DNA from: Canna indica
Taxonomy: Eukaryota; Streptophyta; Magnoliopsida; Zingiberales; Cannaceae
Direction of reading: 5' to 3'
Length of the DNA: 64,000 bases
Assembly (NCBI GenBank): GCA_034359265.1
Contig: CP136897.1
Coordinates: forward strand, 36,133,501-36,197,500
Shown piece by piece: positions 10,148 to 22,844 of this stretch. The notes beneath the pieces were generated by a model. The model searched no databases. It saw only the letters and a list, made by a program, of their open reading frames with translations, and was not told the origin of the DNA. Numbering within the stretch: the first letter of the stretch is position 1; every line of letters begins with the position of its first letter. Both the position numbers and the translations under genes were made by a program.

Positions 10148-10266
10148 GGGTGCGATCATATCAACACTAACGCACTGCATCCCATCAGAACTTCGAAGTT
10201 AAGCGTGTTTGTGTGAGAGTAGTACTAGGATGGGTGACCCCCTGGGAAGTCCTCGTGTTGCACTTG
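10148..10266 (+). rRNA. 5S rRNA gene copy 22
   Basis: C14T, G17A, C29T, G31C, C46T, C61T (A box), G65T, C67T (IE), C117T. The three clustered A box/IE changes make it a likely poor template. T-tract begins TTG. Confidence 0.86.
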
Positions 10267-10632
10267 TTTTTTTACTACCTATTTGATTGCACGACGAGAT
10301 CATTTTTTTTACCAATTTTTCTAACGAAACGTTAAGGACGGACGACGTCGTCGCCGTAAATCTTGGCTGTCGATCGCCCGCGAGGGTACCGCCGCAACCT
10401 CTACGGCCGGCTCGATCGACCAACCGACCCAAACAATTAAAATTTGTAAATAAATAAAAAAAATAACATTTTAATTATTATTTTTCGTTTAAAACGGGCG
10501 TAACTCCGTGCATTATTGTTCGATTTTAGCTTTTCACGTGGCGCTGAAAGGCGCACGAAGAGACGAAGAAAATGACCCCGAGCTGTCCCACGGACGCTCA
10601 CCCTTATTAGCCGACGATCAAAAGTGCATGAC

Positions 10633-10751
10633 GGGTGCGATCATACCAGAACTAACGCACCGGATCCGATCAGAACTCCGATGTTAAGTGTGCTTGGGCG
10701 AGAGTAGTATTAGGATGAGTGACCCCCTGGGAAGTCCTCGTGTTGCACCTT
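10633..10751 (+). rRNA. 5S rRNA gene copy 23
   Basis: C18A, C36G, A50T, C57T, C78T, G86A; like copies 11 and 16 but without G30A. First gene of the third, diverged block copy. Spacer short in the GC-rich block (471-bp unit). Confidence 0.9.
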
Positions 10752-11103
10752 TTTTTTTAACCTATTTGATTGCATGACGAGATCATTTTTTTACCAATCT
10801 TTCTAACCAAACGTTAAGGACGGACGACGTCGTCGCCATAAAATTTGACTGTCGATCACCCGCTGCAACCTCTATGGCCGGCTCGATCGACCAACCGATC
10901 CGAAAAATTAAAATTTGTAAATAAATAAGAAAAATAACATTTCAATTATTATTTTTCGTTTAAAACGGGCGTAACTCCGTGCATTATTGTCCGATTTCAG
11001 CTTTTCACGTGGCGCTGAAAGGCGCGCGAAGAGAGGAAGAAAATGACCCCGAGTTGTCCCTCGGACGCTCACCCTTATTAGCCGACGATCAGAACTGCAT
11101 ATT

Positions 11104-11222
11104 GGATGCGATCATACCAGCACTAACGCACCGGATCCCATCAGAACACTGAAGTTAAGCGTGCTTGGGCGAAAGTAGTACTAGGATGGGTGACCCCTTG
11201 GGAAGTCCTCATGTTGCACCTT
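11104..11222 (+). rRNA. 5S rRNA gene copy 24
   Basis: G3A, T45A, C47T, G70A, C95T, G108A; relative of copies 12 and 17. Base -1 is T. Confidence 0.9.
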
Positions 11223-11588
11223 TTTTTTTACTACCTATTTGATTGCACGACGAGATCATTATTTTTACAAATCTTTCTAACCAAACGTTAAGGACGGACG
11301 ACGTCGTCGACAAAAAATTTGGTTGTCGATCGCCCGCGCGGGGCCCGCCGCAACCTCTACGGCCGGTTCGATCGACCAACCGACCCCAAAAATTAAAATT
11401 TGTATATAAATAAGAAAAATAACATTTCAATTATTATTTTTCGTTTAAAACGGGCGTAACTCCGTGCATTATTGTCCGATTTCAGCTTTTCAAGTGGCGC
11501 TGAAAGGCGCGCGAAGAGAGGAAGAAAATGACCCCGAGCTGTCCCTCGGACGCTCGCCCTTATTAGCCGACGATCAGAAGTGCATGAC

Positions 11589-11707
11589 GGGTGCGATCAT
11601 ACTAGCACTAACGCACCGGATCCCATCAGAACTCCGAAGTGAAGCGTGCTTGCACGAGAGTGGTACTAGGATGGGTGACCCCTTGGGAAGACCTCGTGTT
11701 GCACCTT
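11589..11707 (+). rRNA. 5S rRNA gene copy 25
   Basis: C15T, T53G, G65C, G66A, A74G, C95T, T103A; a further diverged relative of copies 13 and 18. Confidence 0.89.
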
Positions 11708-12073
11708 TTTTTTTACTAGCTATTTTATTGCACGACGAGATCATTTTTTTACCAATCTTTCTAACCAAACGTTAAGGACGGACGACGTCATCGCCATAAA
11801 TCTTGGCTATCGATCGCCCGCGCGGGGCTCGCCGCAACCTCTACGGCCGGCTCGATCGACCAACCGACCCCAAAAATTAAAATTTGTAAATAAATAAGAA
11901 AAATAACATTTCAATTATTATTTTTCGTTTAAAACGGGCGTAACTCCGTGCATTATTGTCCTATTTTAGCTTTTCACGTGGCGCTGACAGGCGCGCAAAG
12001 AGACGAAGAAAATGACCCCCGAACTCTCCCTCGGACGCTCACCCTTATTAGCCGACGATCAGAAGTGCATATC

Positions 12074-12192
12074 GGTTGTGATCATACAAGTACTAACGCA
12101 CTGGATCCCATCAAAACTTTGAAGTTAAGCGTGCTTGGGCGAGAGTACTACTAGGATGGGTGACCCCCTGGGAAGTCCTCGTGTTGCACCTT
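12074..12192 (+). rRNA. 5S rRNA gene copy 26
   Basis: G3T, C6T, C15A, C18T, C29T, G41A, C46T, C47T, G75C; relative of copy 19, differing only by C29T in place of C28T. Confidence 0.88.
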
Positions 12193-12558
12193 TTTTTTTA
12201 CTACTTATTTGATTGCACGACGAGATCATTTTTTTTACCAATCTTTCTAACCAAACGTTAAGGACGGACGACGTCATCGACATAAAATTTGGCTGTCCAT
12301 CGCCTGCTCGGGGCCCGCCGCAACCTCTACGGCCGGCTCGATCGACCAACCGACCCGAAAAACTAAAATTTGTAAATAAATAAGAAAAATAACATTTCAA
12401 TTATTATTTTTCGTTTAAAACGGGCGTAACTCCGTGCATTATTGTCCGATTTCAGCTTTTCACGTGGCGCTGAAAGGCGCGTGAAGAGACGAAGAAAACG
12501 ACCCCGAGCTGTCCCACGGACGCTCAACCTTATTAGCCGACGATCAGAAGTGCATGAC

Positions 12559-12677
12559 AGCTTCGATCATAACAGCACTAACGCACCGGATCCCATCCGA
12601 ACTCCGAAGTTAAGCGTGCTTGGGCGAGAGTAGTACTAGGATGGGTGACACCCTGGGAAGTCCTCGTGTTGCACCTT
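12559..12677 (+). rRNA. 5S rRNA gene copy 27
   Basis: The 5' end is altered to AGCTTCG (G1A, G3C, G5T), which would break most of helix I. Also C14A, A40C and C92A (C box). Likely non-functional as rRNA although full length. Confidence 0.84.
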
Positions 12678-13043
12678 TTTTTTTACTTCCTATTTGATTG
12701 CACGACGAGATCATTTTTTTTACCAATCTTTCTAACCAAACGTTAAGGACGGACGACGTCGTCGACATAAAGTTTGGCTGTCGATCGCCCGCGCGGGCCC
12801 CGCCGCAACCTCTACGGCTGGCTCGATCGACCAACCGACCCGAAAAATTAAAATTTGTAAATAAATAAGAAAAATAACATTTCAATTATTATTTTTCGTT
12901 TAAAACGGGCGTAACTCCGTGCATTATTGTCCGATTTCAGCTTTTCACGTGGCGCTAAAAGGCTCGCGAAGAGACGAACAAAATGACTCCGAGCTATCCC
13001 TCGGACGCTCACCCTTATTAGCCGACGATCAGAAGTGCGTGAC

Positions 13044-13162
13044 GGGTGCGATCATACCAGCACTAACGCACCGGATCCCATCAGAACTTCGAAGTTAAGC
13101 ATGCTTGGGCGAGAGTAGTACTAGGATGGGTGACCCCCTAGGAAGTCCTCGTGTTGCACCTT
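13044..13162 (+). rRNA. 5S rRNA gene copy 28
   Basis: C46T, G58A (A box), G97A. Confidence 0.94.
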
Positions 13163-13527
13163 TTTTTTTACTACCTATTTGATTGCACGACTAGATCATT
13201 TTTTTTACCAATCTTTCTAACCAAACGTTAAGGACGGACGACGTCGTCGACATAAAATTTGGCTGTCGATCGCCCGCGCGGGGTCCGCGCAACCTCTACG
13301 GCCGGCTCGATCGACCAACCGACCCGAAAAATTAAAATTTGTAAATAAATAAAAAAAATAACATTTCAATTATTATTTTTCGTTTAAAACGGGCGTAACT
13401 CCGTGCATTATTGTCCGATTTCAGCTTTTCACGTGGCGCTAAAAGGCGCGCGAAGAGACGAAGAAAATGACCCCGAGCTATCCCTCGGACGCACACCCTT
13501 ATTAGCCGACGATCAGAAGTGCACGAC

Positions 13528-13645
13528 GGGTGCGATCATACCAGCACTAACACACCGGATCCCATCAGAACTCCGAAGTTAAGCTTGCTTGGGCGAGAGT
13601 AGTACTAGTATGGGTGACCCCTGGGAAGTCCTCCTGTTGCACCTT
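13528..13645 (+). rRNA. 5S rRNA gene copy 29
   Basis: G25A, G58T (A box becomes AAGCTTGC), G82T, one C missing from C91-95, G108C. First member of the one-C-deletion lineage, hence one base shorter. Confidence 0.9.
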
Positions 13646-14010
13646 TTTTTATACTACCTATTTGATTGCACGACGAGATCATTTTTTTTCCAATCTTTCT
13701 AACCAAACGTTAAGGACGGACGACGTCGTCGACATAAAATTTCGCTGTCGATCGCCTGCGCGGGGCCCGCCGCAACCTCTACGGCCGGCTCGATCGACCA
13801 ACCGACCCGAAAAATTAAAATTTCTAAATAAATAAGAAAAATAACATTTCAATTATTATTTTTCGTTTAAAACGGGCGTAACTCCGTGCATTATTGTCTG
13901 ATTTCAGCTTTTCACGTGGCGCTAAAAGGCGCGCGAAGAGACGAAGAAAATGACCCCGAGCTATCCCTCGGACGCTCACCCTTATTAGCCGACGATCAGA
14001 AGTGCATGAC

Positions 14011-14129
14011 GGGTGCGATCATTCTTGCACTAACGCATCGGATCCCATCAGAACTCCGAAGTTAAACGTGCTTGGGCGAGAGTAGTACTAGGATGGGTGA
14101 CCCCCTGGGAAGTCCTCGTGTTGCACCTT
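14011..14129 (+). rRNA. 5S rRNA gene copy 30
   Basis: A13T, C15T, A16T, C28T, G56A (A box). T-tract TTTTTTTTC. Confidence 0.91.
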
Positions 14130-14495
14130 TTTTTTCACTACCTATTTGATTGCACGACGAGATCATTTTTTTTACCAATCTTTCTAACCAAACGTTAAGG
14201 ACGGACGACGTCGTCGACATAAAATTTGGCTGTCCATCGCCCGCGCGGGTCCCGTCGCAACCTCTACGGCCGGCTCGATCGACGAACCGACCCGAAAAAC
14301 TAAAATTTGTAAATAAATAAGAAAAATAACATTTCAATTATTATTTCTCGTTTAAAACGGGCGTAACTCCGTGCATTATTGTTCGATTTCAGTTTTTCAC
14401 GTGGCGCTGAAAGGCGCGTGAAGAGACGAACAAAACGACCCCGAGCTGTCCCACGGACGCTCACCCTTATTAGCCGACGATCAGAAGTGCATGAC

Positions 14496-14614
14496 GGGTG
14501 CGATCATTCCAGCACTAACGCACCGGATCCCATCAAAACTCCGAAGTTAAGCATGCTTGGGCGAGAGTAGTACTAGGATGGGTGACACCCTGGGAAGTCC
14601 TCGTGTTGCACCTT
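14496..14614 (+). rRNA. 5S rRNA gene copy 31
   Basis: A13T, G41A, G58A (A box), C92A (C box). Confidence 0.92.
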
Positions 14615-14980
14615 TTTTTTTACTACCTATTTGATTGCACGACGAGATCATTTATTTTACCAATCTTTCTAACCAAACGTTAAGGACGGACGATGTCGTC
14701 GACATAAAATTTGGCTGTCGATCGCCCGCGCGGGGCCCGCCGCATCCTCTACGGCCGGCTCGATCGACCAACCGACCCGAAAAATTAAAATTTGTAAATA
14801 AATAAGAAAAATAACATTTCAATTATTATTTTTCGTTTAAAACGGGCATAACGCCGTGCATTATTGTCCGATTTTGGCTTTTCACGTGGCGCTAAAAGGC
14901 GCGCGAAGAGACGAAGAAAATGACCCGGAGCTATCCCTCGGACGCTCACCCTTATTAGCCGACGATCAGAAGTGCGTGAC

Positions 14981-15099
14981 GGGTGCAATCATACCAGCAC
15001 TAACGCACCGGATCCCATCAGAACTTCGAAGTTAAGCGAGCTTGGGCGAGAGTAGTACTAGGATGGGTGACCCCCTGGGAAGTCCTCGTGTTGCACCTT
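14981..15099 (+). rRNA. 5S rRNA gene copy 32
   Basis: G7A (GGGTGCAATC), C46T, T59A (A box). Confidence 0.93.
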
Positions 15100-15465
15100 T
15101 TTTTTTACTTCCTATTTGATTGCACGACGAGATCATTTTTCTTACCAATCTTTCTAACCAAACGTTAAGGACGGACGACGTCGTCGACATAAAATTTGGC
15201 TTTCGATCGCCCGCGCGGGGCCCGCCGCAACCTCTACGGCCGGGTCGATCGACCAACCGACCCGAAAAATTAAAATTTGTAAATAAGTAAGAAAAATAAC
15301 ATTTCAATTATTATTTTTCGTTTAAAACGGGCGTAACTCCGTGCATTATTGTCCGATTTCAGCTTTTCACGTGGCGCTAAAAGGCGCGCGAAGAGACGAA
15401 GAAAATGACCCCGAGCTATCCCTCGGACGCTCACCCTTATTAGCCGACGATCAGAAGTTCACGAC

Positions 15466-15583
15466 GGGTGCGATCATACCAGCACTAACACACCGGATCC
15501 CATCAGAACTCCGAAGTTAAGCGTGCTTGGGCGAGAGTAGTACTAGGATGGGTGACCCCTCGGAAGTCCTCGTGTTGCACCTT
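15466..15583 (+). rRNA. 5S rRNA gene copy 33
   Basis: G25A, one C missing from C91-95 and G97C (C box reads CCCCTCGG). Confidence 0.92.
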
Positions 15584-15947
15584 TTTTTTTACCACTTATT
15601 TGGTTGCACGACGAGATCATTTTTTTACCAATCTTTCTAACCAAACGTTAAGGACGGACGACGTCGTCGACATAAAATTTGGCTGTCGATCGCCCGCGCG
15701 GGGCCCGCCGCAACCTCTACGGCCGGCTCGATCGATCAATCCACCCGAAAAATTAAAATTTGTAAATAAATAAGAAAAAAACATTTCAATTATTATTTTT
15801 CGTTTAAAACGGGCGTAATTCCGTGCATTATTGTCCGATTTCAGCTTTTCACGTGGCGCTGAAAGGCGCGCGAAGAGACGAAGAAAATGACCCCGAGCTA
15901 TCCCTCGGACGCACACCCTTATTAGCCGACGATCAGAAGTGCATGAC

Positions 15948-16066
15948 GGGTGCGATCATACCAGCACTAACGCACCGGATCCCATAAGAACTTCGAAGTT
16001 AAGCGAGCTTGGGCGAGAGTAGTACTAGGATGGGTGACCCCCTGGGAAGTCCTCGTGTTCCACCTT
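15948..16066 (+). rRNA. 5S rRNA gene copy 34
   Basis: C39A, C46T, T59A, G113C. Shares T59A with copy 32. Confidence 0.92.
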
Positions 16067-16432
16067 TTTTTTTACTACCTATTTGATTGCACGACGAGAT
16101 CATTTTTCTTACCAATCTTTCTAACCAAACGTTAAGGACGGACGACGTCGTAGACATAAAATTTGGCTGTCGATCGCCTGCGCGGGGCCCGCCGCAACCT
16201 CTACGGCCGGCTCGATCGACCAACCCACCCGAAAAATTAAAATTTGTAAATAAATAAGAAAAATAACATTTCAATTATTATTTTTCGTTTAAAACGGGCG
16301 TAACTCTGTGCATTATTGTCCGATTTCAGCTTTTCACGTGGCGCTAAAAGGCGCGCGAAGAGACGAAGAAAATGACTCCGAGCTATCCCTCGGACGCTCA
16401 CCCTTATTAGCCGACGATCAGAAGTGCATGAC

Positions 16433-16551
16433 GGGTGCGATCATACCAGCACTAACGCACCGGATCCCATCAGAACTCCGAAGTTAAGCGTGCTTGGGTG
16501 ACAATAGTACTAGGATGGGTGATCCCCTGGGAAGTCCTCGTGTTGCACCTT
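16433..16551 (+). rRNA. 5S rRNA gene copy 35
   Basis: C67T, G70C, G72A (IE reads TGACAA) and C91T (C box). First member of the altered-IE class. Confidence 0.9.
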
Positions 16552-16917
16552 TTTTTTTACTACCTATTTGATTGCACGACGAGATCATTTTTTTTACCAA
16601 TCTTTCTAACCTAACGTTAAGGACGGACGATGTCGTCGACATAAAATTTGGCTGTCGATCTCCCGCGCGGGGCCCGCCGCAACCTCTACGGCCGGCTCGA
16701 TCGACCAACCGACCCGAAAAATTAAAATTTGTAAATAAATAAGAAAAATAACATTTCAATTATTATTTTTCGTTTAAAACGGGCGTAACTCCGTGCATTA
16801 TTGTCTGATTTCAGCTTTTCACGTGGCGCTAAAAGGCGCGCGAAGAGACGAAGAAAAAGACCCCGAGCTATCCCTCGGACGCACACCCTTATTAGCCGAC
16901 GATCAGAAGTGCACGAC

Positions 16918-17035
16918 GGGTGCGATCATACCAGCACTAACACACCGGATCCCATCAGAACTCCGAAGTTAAGCTTGCTTGGGCGAGAGTAGTACTAGGA
17001 TGGGTGACCCCTGGGAAGTCCTCGTGTTGCACCTT
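16918..17035 (+). rRNA. 5S rRNA gene copy 36
   Basis: G25A, G58T, one C missing from C91-95. Second downstream T-tract is broken (TTTTTTAACC). Confidence 0.92.
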
Positions 17036-17400
17036 TTTTTTTACTACCTATTTGATTGCACGACGAGATCATTTTTTAACCAATCTTTCTAACCAAACGT
17101 TAAGGACGGACGACGTCGTCTACATAAAATTTGGCGGTCGATCGCCCGCGCGGGGCCCGCCGCAACCTCTACGGCCAGCTCGATCGACCAACCGACCCAA
17201 AAAATTAAAATTTGTAAATAAATAAGAAAAATAACATTTCAATTATTATTTTTCGTTTAAAACGGGCGTCACTCCATGCAGTATTGTCCGATTTCAGCTT
17301 TTCACGTGGCGCTAAAAGGCTCGCCAAGAGACGAAGAAAATGACTCCGAGCTATCCCTCGGACGCTCACCCTTATTAGCCGACGATCAGAAGTGCGTGAC

Positions 17401-17519
17401 GGGTGCGATCATACCAGCACTAACGCACCGGATCCCATCAGAACTTCGAAGTTAAGCGTGCTTGGGCGAGAGTAGTACTAGGATGGGTGACACCCTGGGA
17501 AGTCCTCGTGTTGCACCTT
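17401..17519 (+). rRNA. 5S rRNA gene copy 37
   Basis: C46T and C92A (C box). Confidence 0.94.
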
Positions 17520-17885
17520 TTTTTTTACTACCTATTTGATTGCACGACGAGATCATTTTTTTTACCAATCTTTCTAACCAAACGTTAAGGACGGACGACG
17601 TCGTCGACATCAAGTTTGGCTGTCGATCGCCCGCGCGGTCCCCGCCGCAACCTCTACGGCTGGCTCGATCGACCAACCGACCCGAAAAATTAAAATTTGT
17701 AAATAAATAAGAAAAATAACATTTCAATTATTATTTTTCGTTTAAAACGGGCGTCACTCCGTGCAGTATTGTCCGATTTCAGCTTTTCACGTGGCGCTAA
17801 AAGGCTCGTGAAGAGACGAAGAAAATGACTCCGATCTATCCCTCGGACGCTCACCCATATTAGCCGACGATCAGAAGTGCACGAC

Positions 17886-18004
17886 GGGTGCGATCATACC
17901 AGCACTAACGCACCGGATCCCATCAGAACTTCGAAGTTAAGCGTGCTTGGGCGAGAGTAGTACTAGGATGGGTGACCCCCTAGGAAGTCCTCGTGTTGCA
18001 CCTT
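17886..18004 (+). rRNA. 5S rRNA gene copy 38
   Basis: C46T and G97A. Confidence 0.94.
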
Positions 18005-18370
18005 TTTTTTTACTACCTATTTGATTGCACGACGAGATCATTTTTTTTACCAATCTTTCTAACCAAACGTTAAGAACGGACGACGTCGTCGACATAAAAT
18101 TTGGCTGTCGATCGCCCGCGCGGGGCCCGCCGCAACCTCTACGGCCGGCTCGATCGACCAACCGACTCGAAAAATTAAAATTTGTCAATAAATAAGAAAA
18201 ATAACATTTCAATTATTATTTTTCGTTTAAAACGGGCGTAACTCCGTGCATTATTGTCCGATTTTAGCTTTTCACGTGGCGCTAAAAGGCGCGCGAAGAG
18301 ACGAAGAAAATGACCCCGAGCTATCCCTCGGACGCACACCCTTATTAGCCGACGATCAGAAGTGCACGAC

Positions 18371-18488
18371 GGGTGCGATCATACCAGCACTAACACACCG
18401 GATCCCATCAGAACTCCGAAGTTAAGCTTGCTTGGGCGAGAGTAGTACTAGGATGGGTGACCCCTGGGAAGTCCTCGTGTTGCACCTT
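18371..18488 (+). rRNA. 5S rRNA gene copy 39
   Basis: G25A, G58T, one C missing from C91-95; same type as copy 36. Seven-T terminator. Confidence 0.92.
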
Positions 18489-18853
18489 TTTTTATACTAC
18501 CTATTTGATTACACGACGAGATCATTTTTTTAGCAATCTTTCTAACCAAACGTTAAGGACGGACGACGTCGTCGACATAAAATTTGGCTGTCGATCGCCC
18601 GCGCGGGGCCCGCCGCAACCTCTACGGCCGGCTCGATCGACCAACCCACCCGAAAAATTAAAATTTGTAAATAAATAAGAAAAATAACATTTCAATTATT
18701 ATTTTTCGTTTAAAACGGGCGTAACTCCGTGCATTACTGTCCGATTTCAGTTTTTCACGTGGCGCTAAAAGGCGCGCGAAGAGACGAAGAAAATGACTCC
18801 GAGCTATCCCTCGGACGCTCAGCCTTATTAGCCGACGATCAGAAGTGCATGAT

Positions 18854-18971
18854 GGGTGCGATCATACCAGCACTAACGCACCGGATGCCATCAGAACTAC
18901 GAAGTTAAGCGTGCTTGGGCGAGAATAGTACTAGGATGGGTGACCCCTGGGAAGTCCTCGTGTTGCACCTT
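18854..18971 (+). rRNA. 5S rRNA gene copy 40
   Basis: Base -1 is T. C34G, C46A, G72A (IE), one C missing from C91-95. T-tract interrupted by A (TTTATTTTT). Confidence 0.89.
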
Positions 18972-19337
18972 TATTTTTACTACCTATTTGATTGCACGAC
19001 GAGATCATTTTTTTTACCAATCTTTCTAACCAAACGTTAAGGACGGACGACGTCGTCGAAATAAAATTTGGCTGTCGATCGCCCTCGCGGGGCCCGCCGC
19101 AACCTCTACGGCCGGCTCGATCGACCAACCGACCCGAAAAATTAAAATTTGTAAATAAATAAGAAAAATAACATTTCAATTATTATTTTTCGTTTAAAAC
19201 GGGCATAAGTCCGTGCATTATTGTCCGATTTCAGCTTTTCACGTGGCGCTAAAAGGCGCGCGAAGAGACGAAGAAAATGACCCCGAGCTATCCCTCGGAC
19301 GCTCACCCTTATTAGCCGACGATCAGAAGTGCACGAC

Positions 19338-19456
19338 GGGTGCAATCATACCAGCACTAACGCACCGGATCCCATCAGAATTTCGAAGTTAAGCGTGCTT
19401 GGGCGAGAGTAGTACTAGGATGGGTGACCCCCTGGGAAGTCCTCGTGTTGCACCTT
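19338..19456 (+). rRNA. 5S rRNA gene copy 41
   Basis: G7A, C44T, C46T. Confidence 0.93.
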
Positions 19457-19822
19457 TTTTTTTACTACCTATTTGATTGCACGACGAGATCATTTTTTTT
19501 ACCAATCTTTCTAACCAAACGTTATGGACGGACGACGTCGTCGAAATAAAATTTGGCTGTCGATTGCCCGCGCGGGGCCCGCCGCAACCTCTACGGCCGG
19601 CTCGATCGACCAACCGACCCGAAAAATTAAAATTTGTCAATAAATAAGAAAAATAACATTTCAATTATTATTTTTAGTTTAAAACGGGCGTAACTCCGTG
19701 CATTATTGTCCGATTTCAGCTTTTCACGTGGCGCTAAAAGGCTCGCCAAGAGACGAAGAAAATGACTCCGAGCTATCCCTCGGACGCTCACCCTTATTAG
19801 CCGACGATCAGAAGTGCACGAC

Positions 19823-19940
19823 GGGTGCGATCATACAAGAACTAACACACCGGATCCCATCAGAACTCCGAAGTTAAGCGTGCTTGGGCGAGAGTAGTAC
19901 TAGGATGGGTGACCCGTCGGAAGTCCTCGTGTTGCACCTT
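19823..19940 (+). rRNA. 5S rRNA gene copy 42
   Basis: C15A, C18A, G25A; C box shortened by one and altered to GACCCGTCGG. Confidence 0.9.
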
Positions 19941-20305
19941 TTTTTTTATCACCTTTTTGATTGCACGACGAGATCATTTTTTTACCAATCTTTCTAACCA
20001 AACGTTAAGGACGGACGACGTCGTCGAAATAAAATTTGGCTGTCGATCGCCCTCGCGGGGCCCGCCGCAACCTCTACGGCCAGCTCGATCGACCAACCGA
20101 CCCAAAAAATTAAAATGTGTAAATAAATAAGAAAAATAACATTTCAATTATTATTTTTCGTTTAAAACGGGCGTCACTCCATGCAGTATTGTCCGATTTC
20201 AGCTTTTCACGTGGCGCTAAAAGGCTCGCCAAGAGACGAAGAAAATGACTCCGAGCTATCCCTCGGACGCTCACCCTTATTAGCCGACGATCAGAAGTGC
20301 GTGAC

Positions 20306-20424
20306 GGGTGCGATCATACCAGCACTAACGCACCGGATCCCATCAGAACTTCGAAGTTAAGCGTGCTTGGGCGAGAGTAGTACTAGGATGGGTGACCCCC
20401 TAGGAAGTCCTCGTGTTGCACCTT
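20306..20424 (+). rRNA. 5S rRNA gene copy 43
   Basis: C46T and G97A, as copy 38. Confidence 0.94.
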
Positions 20425-20790
20425 TTTTTTTACTACCTATTTGATTGCACGACGAGATCATTTTTTTTACCAATCTTTCTAACCAAACGTTAAGAACGGA
20501 CGACGTCGTCGACAAAAAATTTGGTTGTCGATCGCCCGCGCGGGGCCTGCCGCAACCTCTACGGCCGACTCGATCGACCAACCGACCCGAAAAATTAAAA
20601 TTTGTCAATAAATAAGAAAAATAACATTTCAATTATTATTTTTCGTTTAAAACGGGCGTAACTCCGTGCATTATTGTCCGATTTTAGCTTTTCACGTGGC
20701 GCTAAAAGGCGCGCGAAGAGACGAAGAAAATGACCCCGAGCTATCCCTCGGACGCACACCCTTATTAGCCGACGATCAGAAGTGCACGAC

Positions 20791-20908
20791 GGGTGCGATC
20801 ATACCAGCACTAACACACCGGATCCCATCAGAACTCCGAAGTTAAGCTTGCTTGGGCGAGAGTAGTAGTACGATGGGTGACCCCTGGGAAGTCCTCGTGT
20901 TGCACCTT
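20791..20908 (+). rRNA. 5S rRNA gene copy 44
   Basis: G25A, G58T, C78G, G81C (C box), one C missing from C91-95. Confidence 0.9.
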
Positions 20909-21273
20909 TTTTTTTACTACCTATTTGATTGCACGACGAGATCATTTTTTTACCAATCTTTCTAACCAAACGTTAAGGACGGACGACGTCGTCGACACAA
21001 AATTTGGCTGTCGATCGCCCGCGCGGGGCCCGCCGCAACCTCTACGGCCGGCTCGATCGACCAACCCACCTGAAAAATTAAAATTTGTAAATAAATAAGA
21101 AAAATAACATTTCAATTATTATTTTTCGTTTAAAGCGGGCGTAACTCTGTGCATTACTGTCCGATTTCAGCTTTTCACGTGGCGCTAAAAGGCACGCGAA
21201 GAGACGAAGAAAATGACTCCGAGCTATCCCTCGGACGCTCAGCCTTATTAGCCGACGATCAGAAGTGCATGAC

Positions 21274-21392
21274 GGGTGCGATCATACCAGCACTAACGCA
21301 CCGGATCCCATCAGAACTACGAAGTTAAGCGTGCTTGGGCGAGAATAGTAGTAGGATGGGTGACCCCCTGGGAAGTCCTCGTGTGGCACCTT
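21274..21392 (+). rRNA. 5S rRNA gene copy 45
   Basis: C46A, G72A, C78G, T112G. Confidence 0.92.
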
Positions 21393-21758
21393 TTTTTTTA
21401 CTACCTATTTGATTGCACGACGAGATCATTTTTTTTACCAATCTTTCTAACCAAACGTTAAGGACGGACGACGTCGTCGAAATAAAATTTGGCTGTCGAT
21501 CGCCCGCGCGGGGCCCGCCGCAACCTCTACGGCCGGCTCGATCGACCAACCGACCCGAAAAATTAAAATTTGTAAATAAATAAGAAAAATAACATTTCAA
21601 TTATTATTTTTCGTTTAAAACGGGCATAACTCCGTGCATTATTGTCCGATTTCAGCTTTTCACGTGGCGCTAAAAGGCGCGCGAAGAGACGAAGAAAATG
21701 ACCCCGAGCTATCCCTCGGACGCACACCCTTATTAGCCGATTATCAGAAGTGCACGAC

Positions 21759-21877
21759 GGGTGCGATCATACCAGCACTAACACACCGGATTCCATCAGA
21801 ACTCCGAAGTTAAGCTTGCTTGGGCGAGAGTAGTACTACGATGGGTGACCCCCTGGGAAGTCCTCGTGTTGCACCTT
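21759..21877 (+). rRNA. 5S rRNA gene copy 46
   Basis: G25A, C34T, G58T, G81C. It has the G58T lineage marks but keeps all five C at 91-95, so it looks recombinant. Confidence 0.92.
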
Positions 21878-22243
21878 TTTTTTTACTACCTATTTGATTG
21901 CACGACGAGATCATTTTTTTTACCAATCTTTCTAACCAAACGTTAAGGACGGACGACGTCGCCGACACAAAATTTGGCTTTCGATCGCCCGCGCGGGGCC
22001 CGCCGCAATCTCTACGGCCGGGTCGATCGACCAACTAACCCGAAAAATTATAATTTGTAAATATATAAGAAAAATAACATTTCAATTATTATTTTTCGTT
22101 TAAAACGGGCGTAACTCCGTGCATTATTGTCCGATTTCAGCTTTTCACGTGGCGCTAAAAGGCGCGAGAAGAGACGAAGAAAATGACCCCGAGCTATCTC
22201 TCGAGTGCTCACCCTTATTAGCCGACGATCAGAAGTGCACGAC

Positions 22244-22361
22244 GGGTGCGATCATACCAGAACTAACACACCGGATCCCATCAGAACTCCGAAGTTAAGC
22301 GTGCTTGGGCGAGAGTAGTACTAGGATGGGTGACCCCTCGGAAGTCCTCGTGTTGCACCTT
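22244..22361 (+). rRNA. 5S rRNA gene copy 47
   Basis: C18A, G25A, one C missing from C91-95 with G97C. Confidence 0.91.
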
Positions 22362-22725
22362 TTTTTTTATCACCTTTTTGATTGCACGACGAGATCATTT
22401 TTTTACCAATCTTTCTAACCAAACGTTAAGGACGGACGACGTCGTCGACATAAAATTTGGCTGTCGATCGCCCGCGCGGGGCCCGCCGCAACCTCTACGG
22501 CCGGCTCAATCGACCAATCCACCCAAAAAATTAAAATTTGTAAATAAATAAGAAAAAAACATTTCAATTATTATTTTTCGTTTAAAACGGGCGTAACTCC
22601 GTGCATTATTGTCCGATTTCAGCTTTTCACGTGGCGCTAAAAGGCGCGCGAAGAGACGAAGAAAATGACTCCGAGCTATCCCTCGGACGCTCAGCCTTAT
22701 TAGCCGATGATCAGAAGTGCATGAC

Positions 22726-22844
22726 GGGTGCGATCATACCAGCACTAACGCACCGGATCCCAACAGAACTTCGAAGTTAAGCGTGCTTGGGCGAGAGTTG
22801 TACTAGGATGGGTGACCCCCTAGGAAGTCCTCGTGTTGCACCTT
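22726..22844 (+). rRNA. 5S rRNA gene copy 48
   Basis: T38A, C46T, A74T, G97A. Confidence 0.92.

Larger units (their letters stand above)
10633..12192 (+). repeat. Third, diverged copy of the four-gene block
   Basis: Copies 23-26 correspond to copies 16-19 at a constant offset of 3384 bp and share their marker variants. Scattered extra changes (loss of G30A, C47T, G66A, T103A) show it is older than the 2401-bp duplication. Confidence 0.85.
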
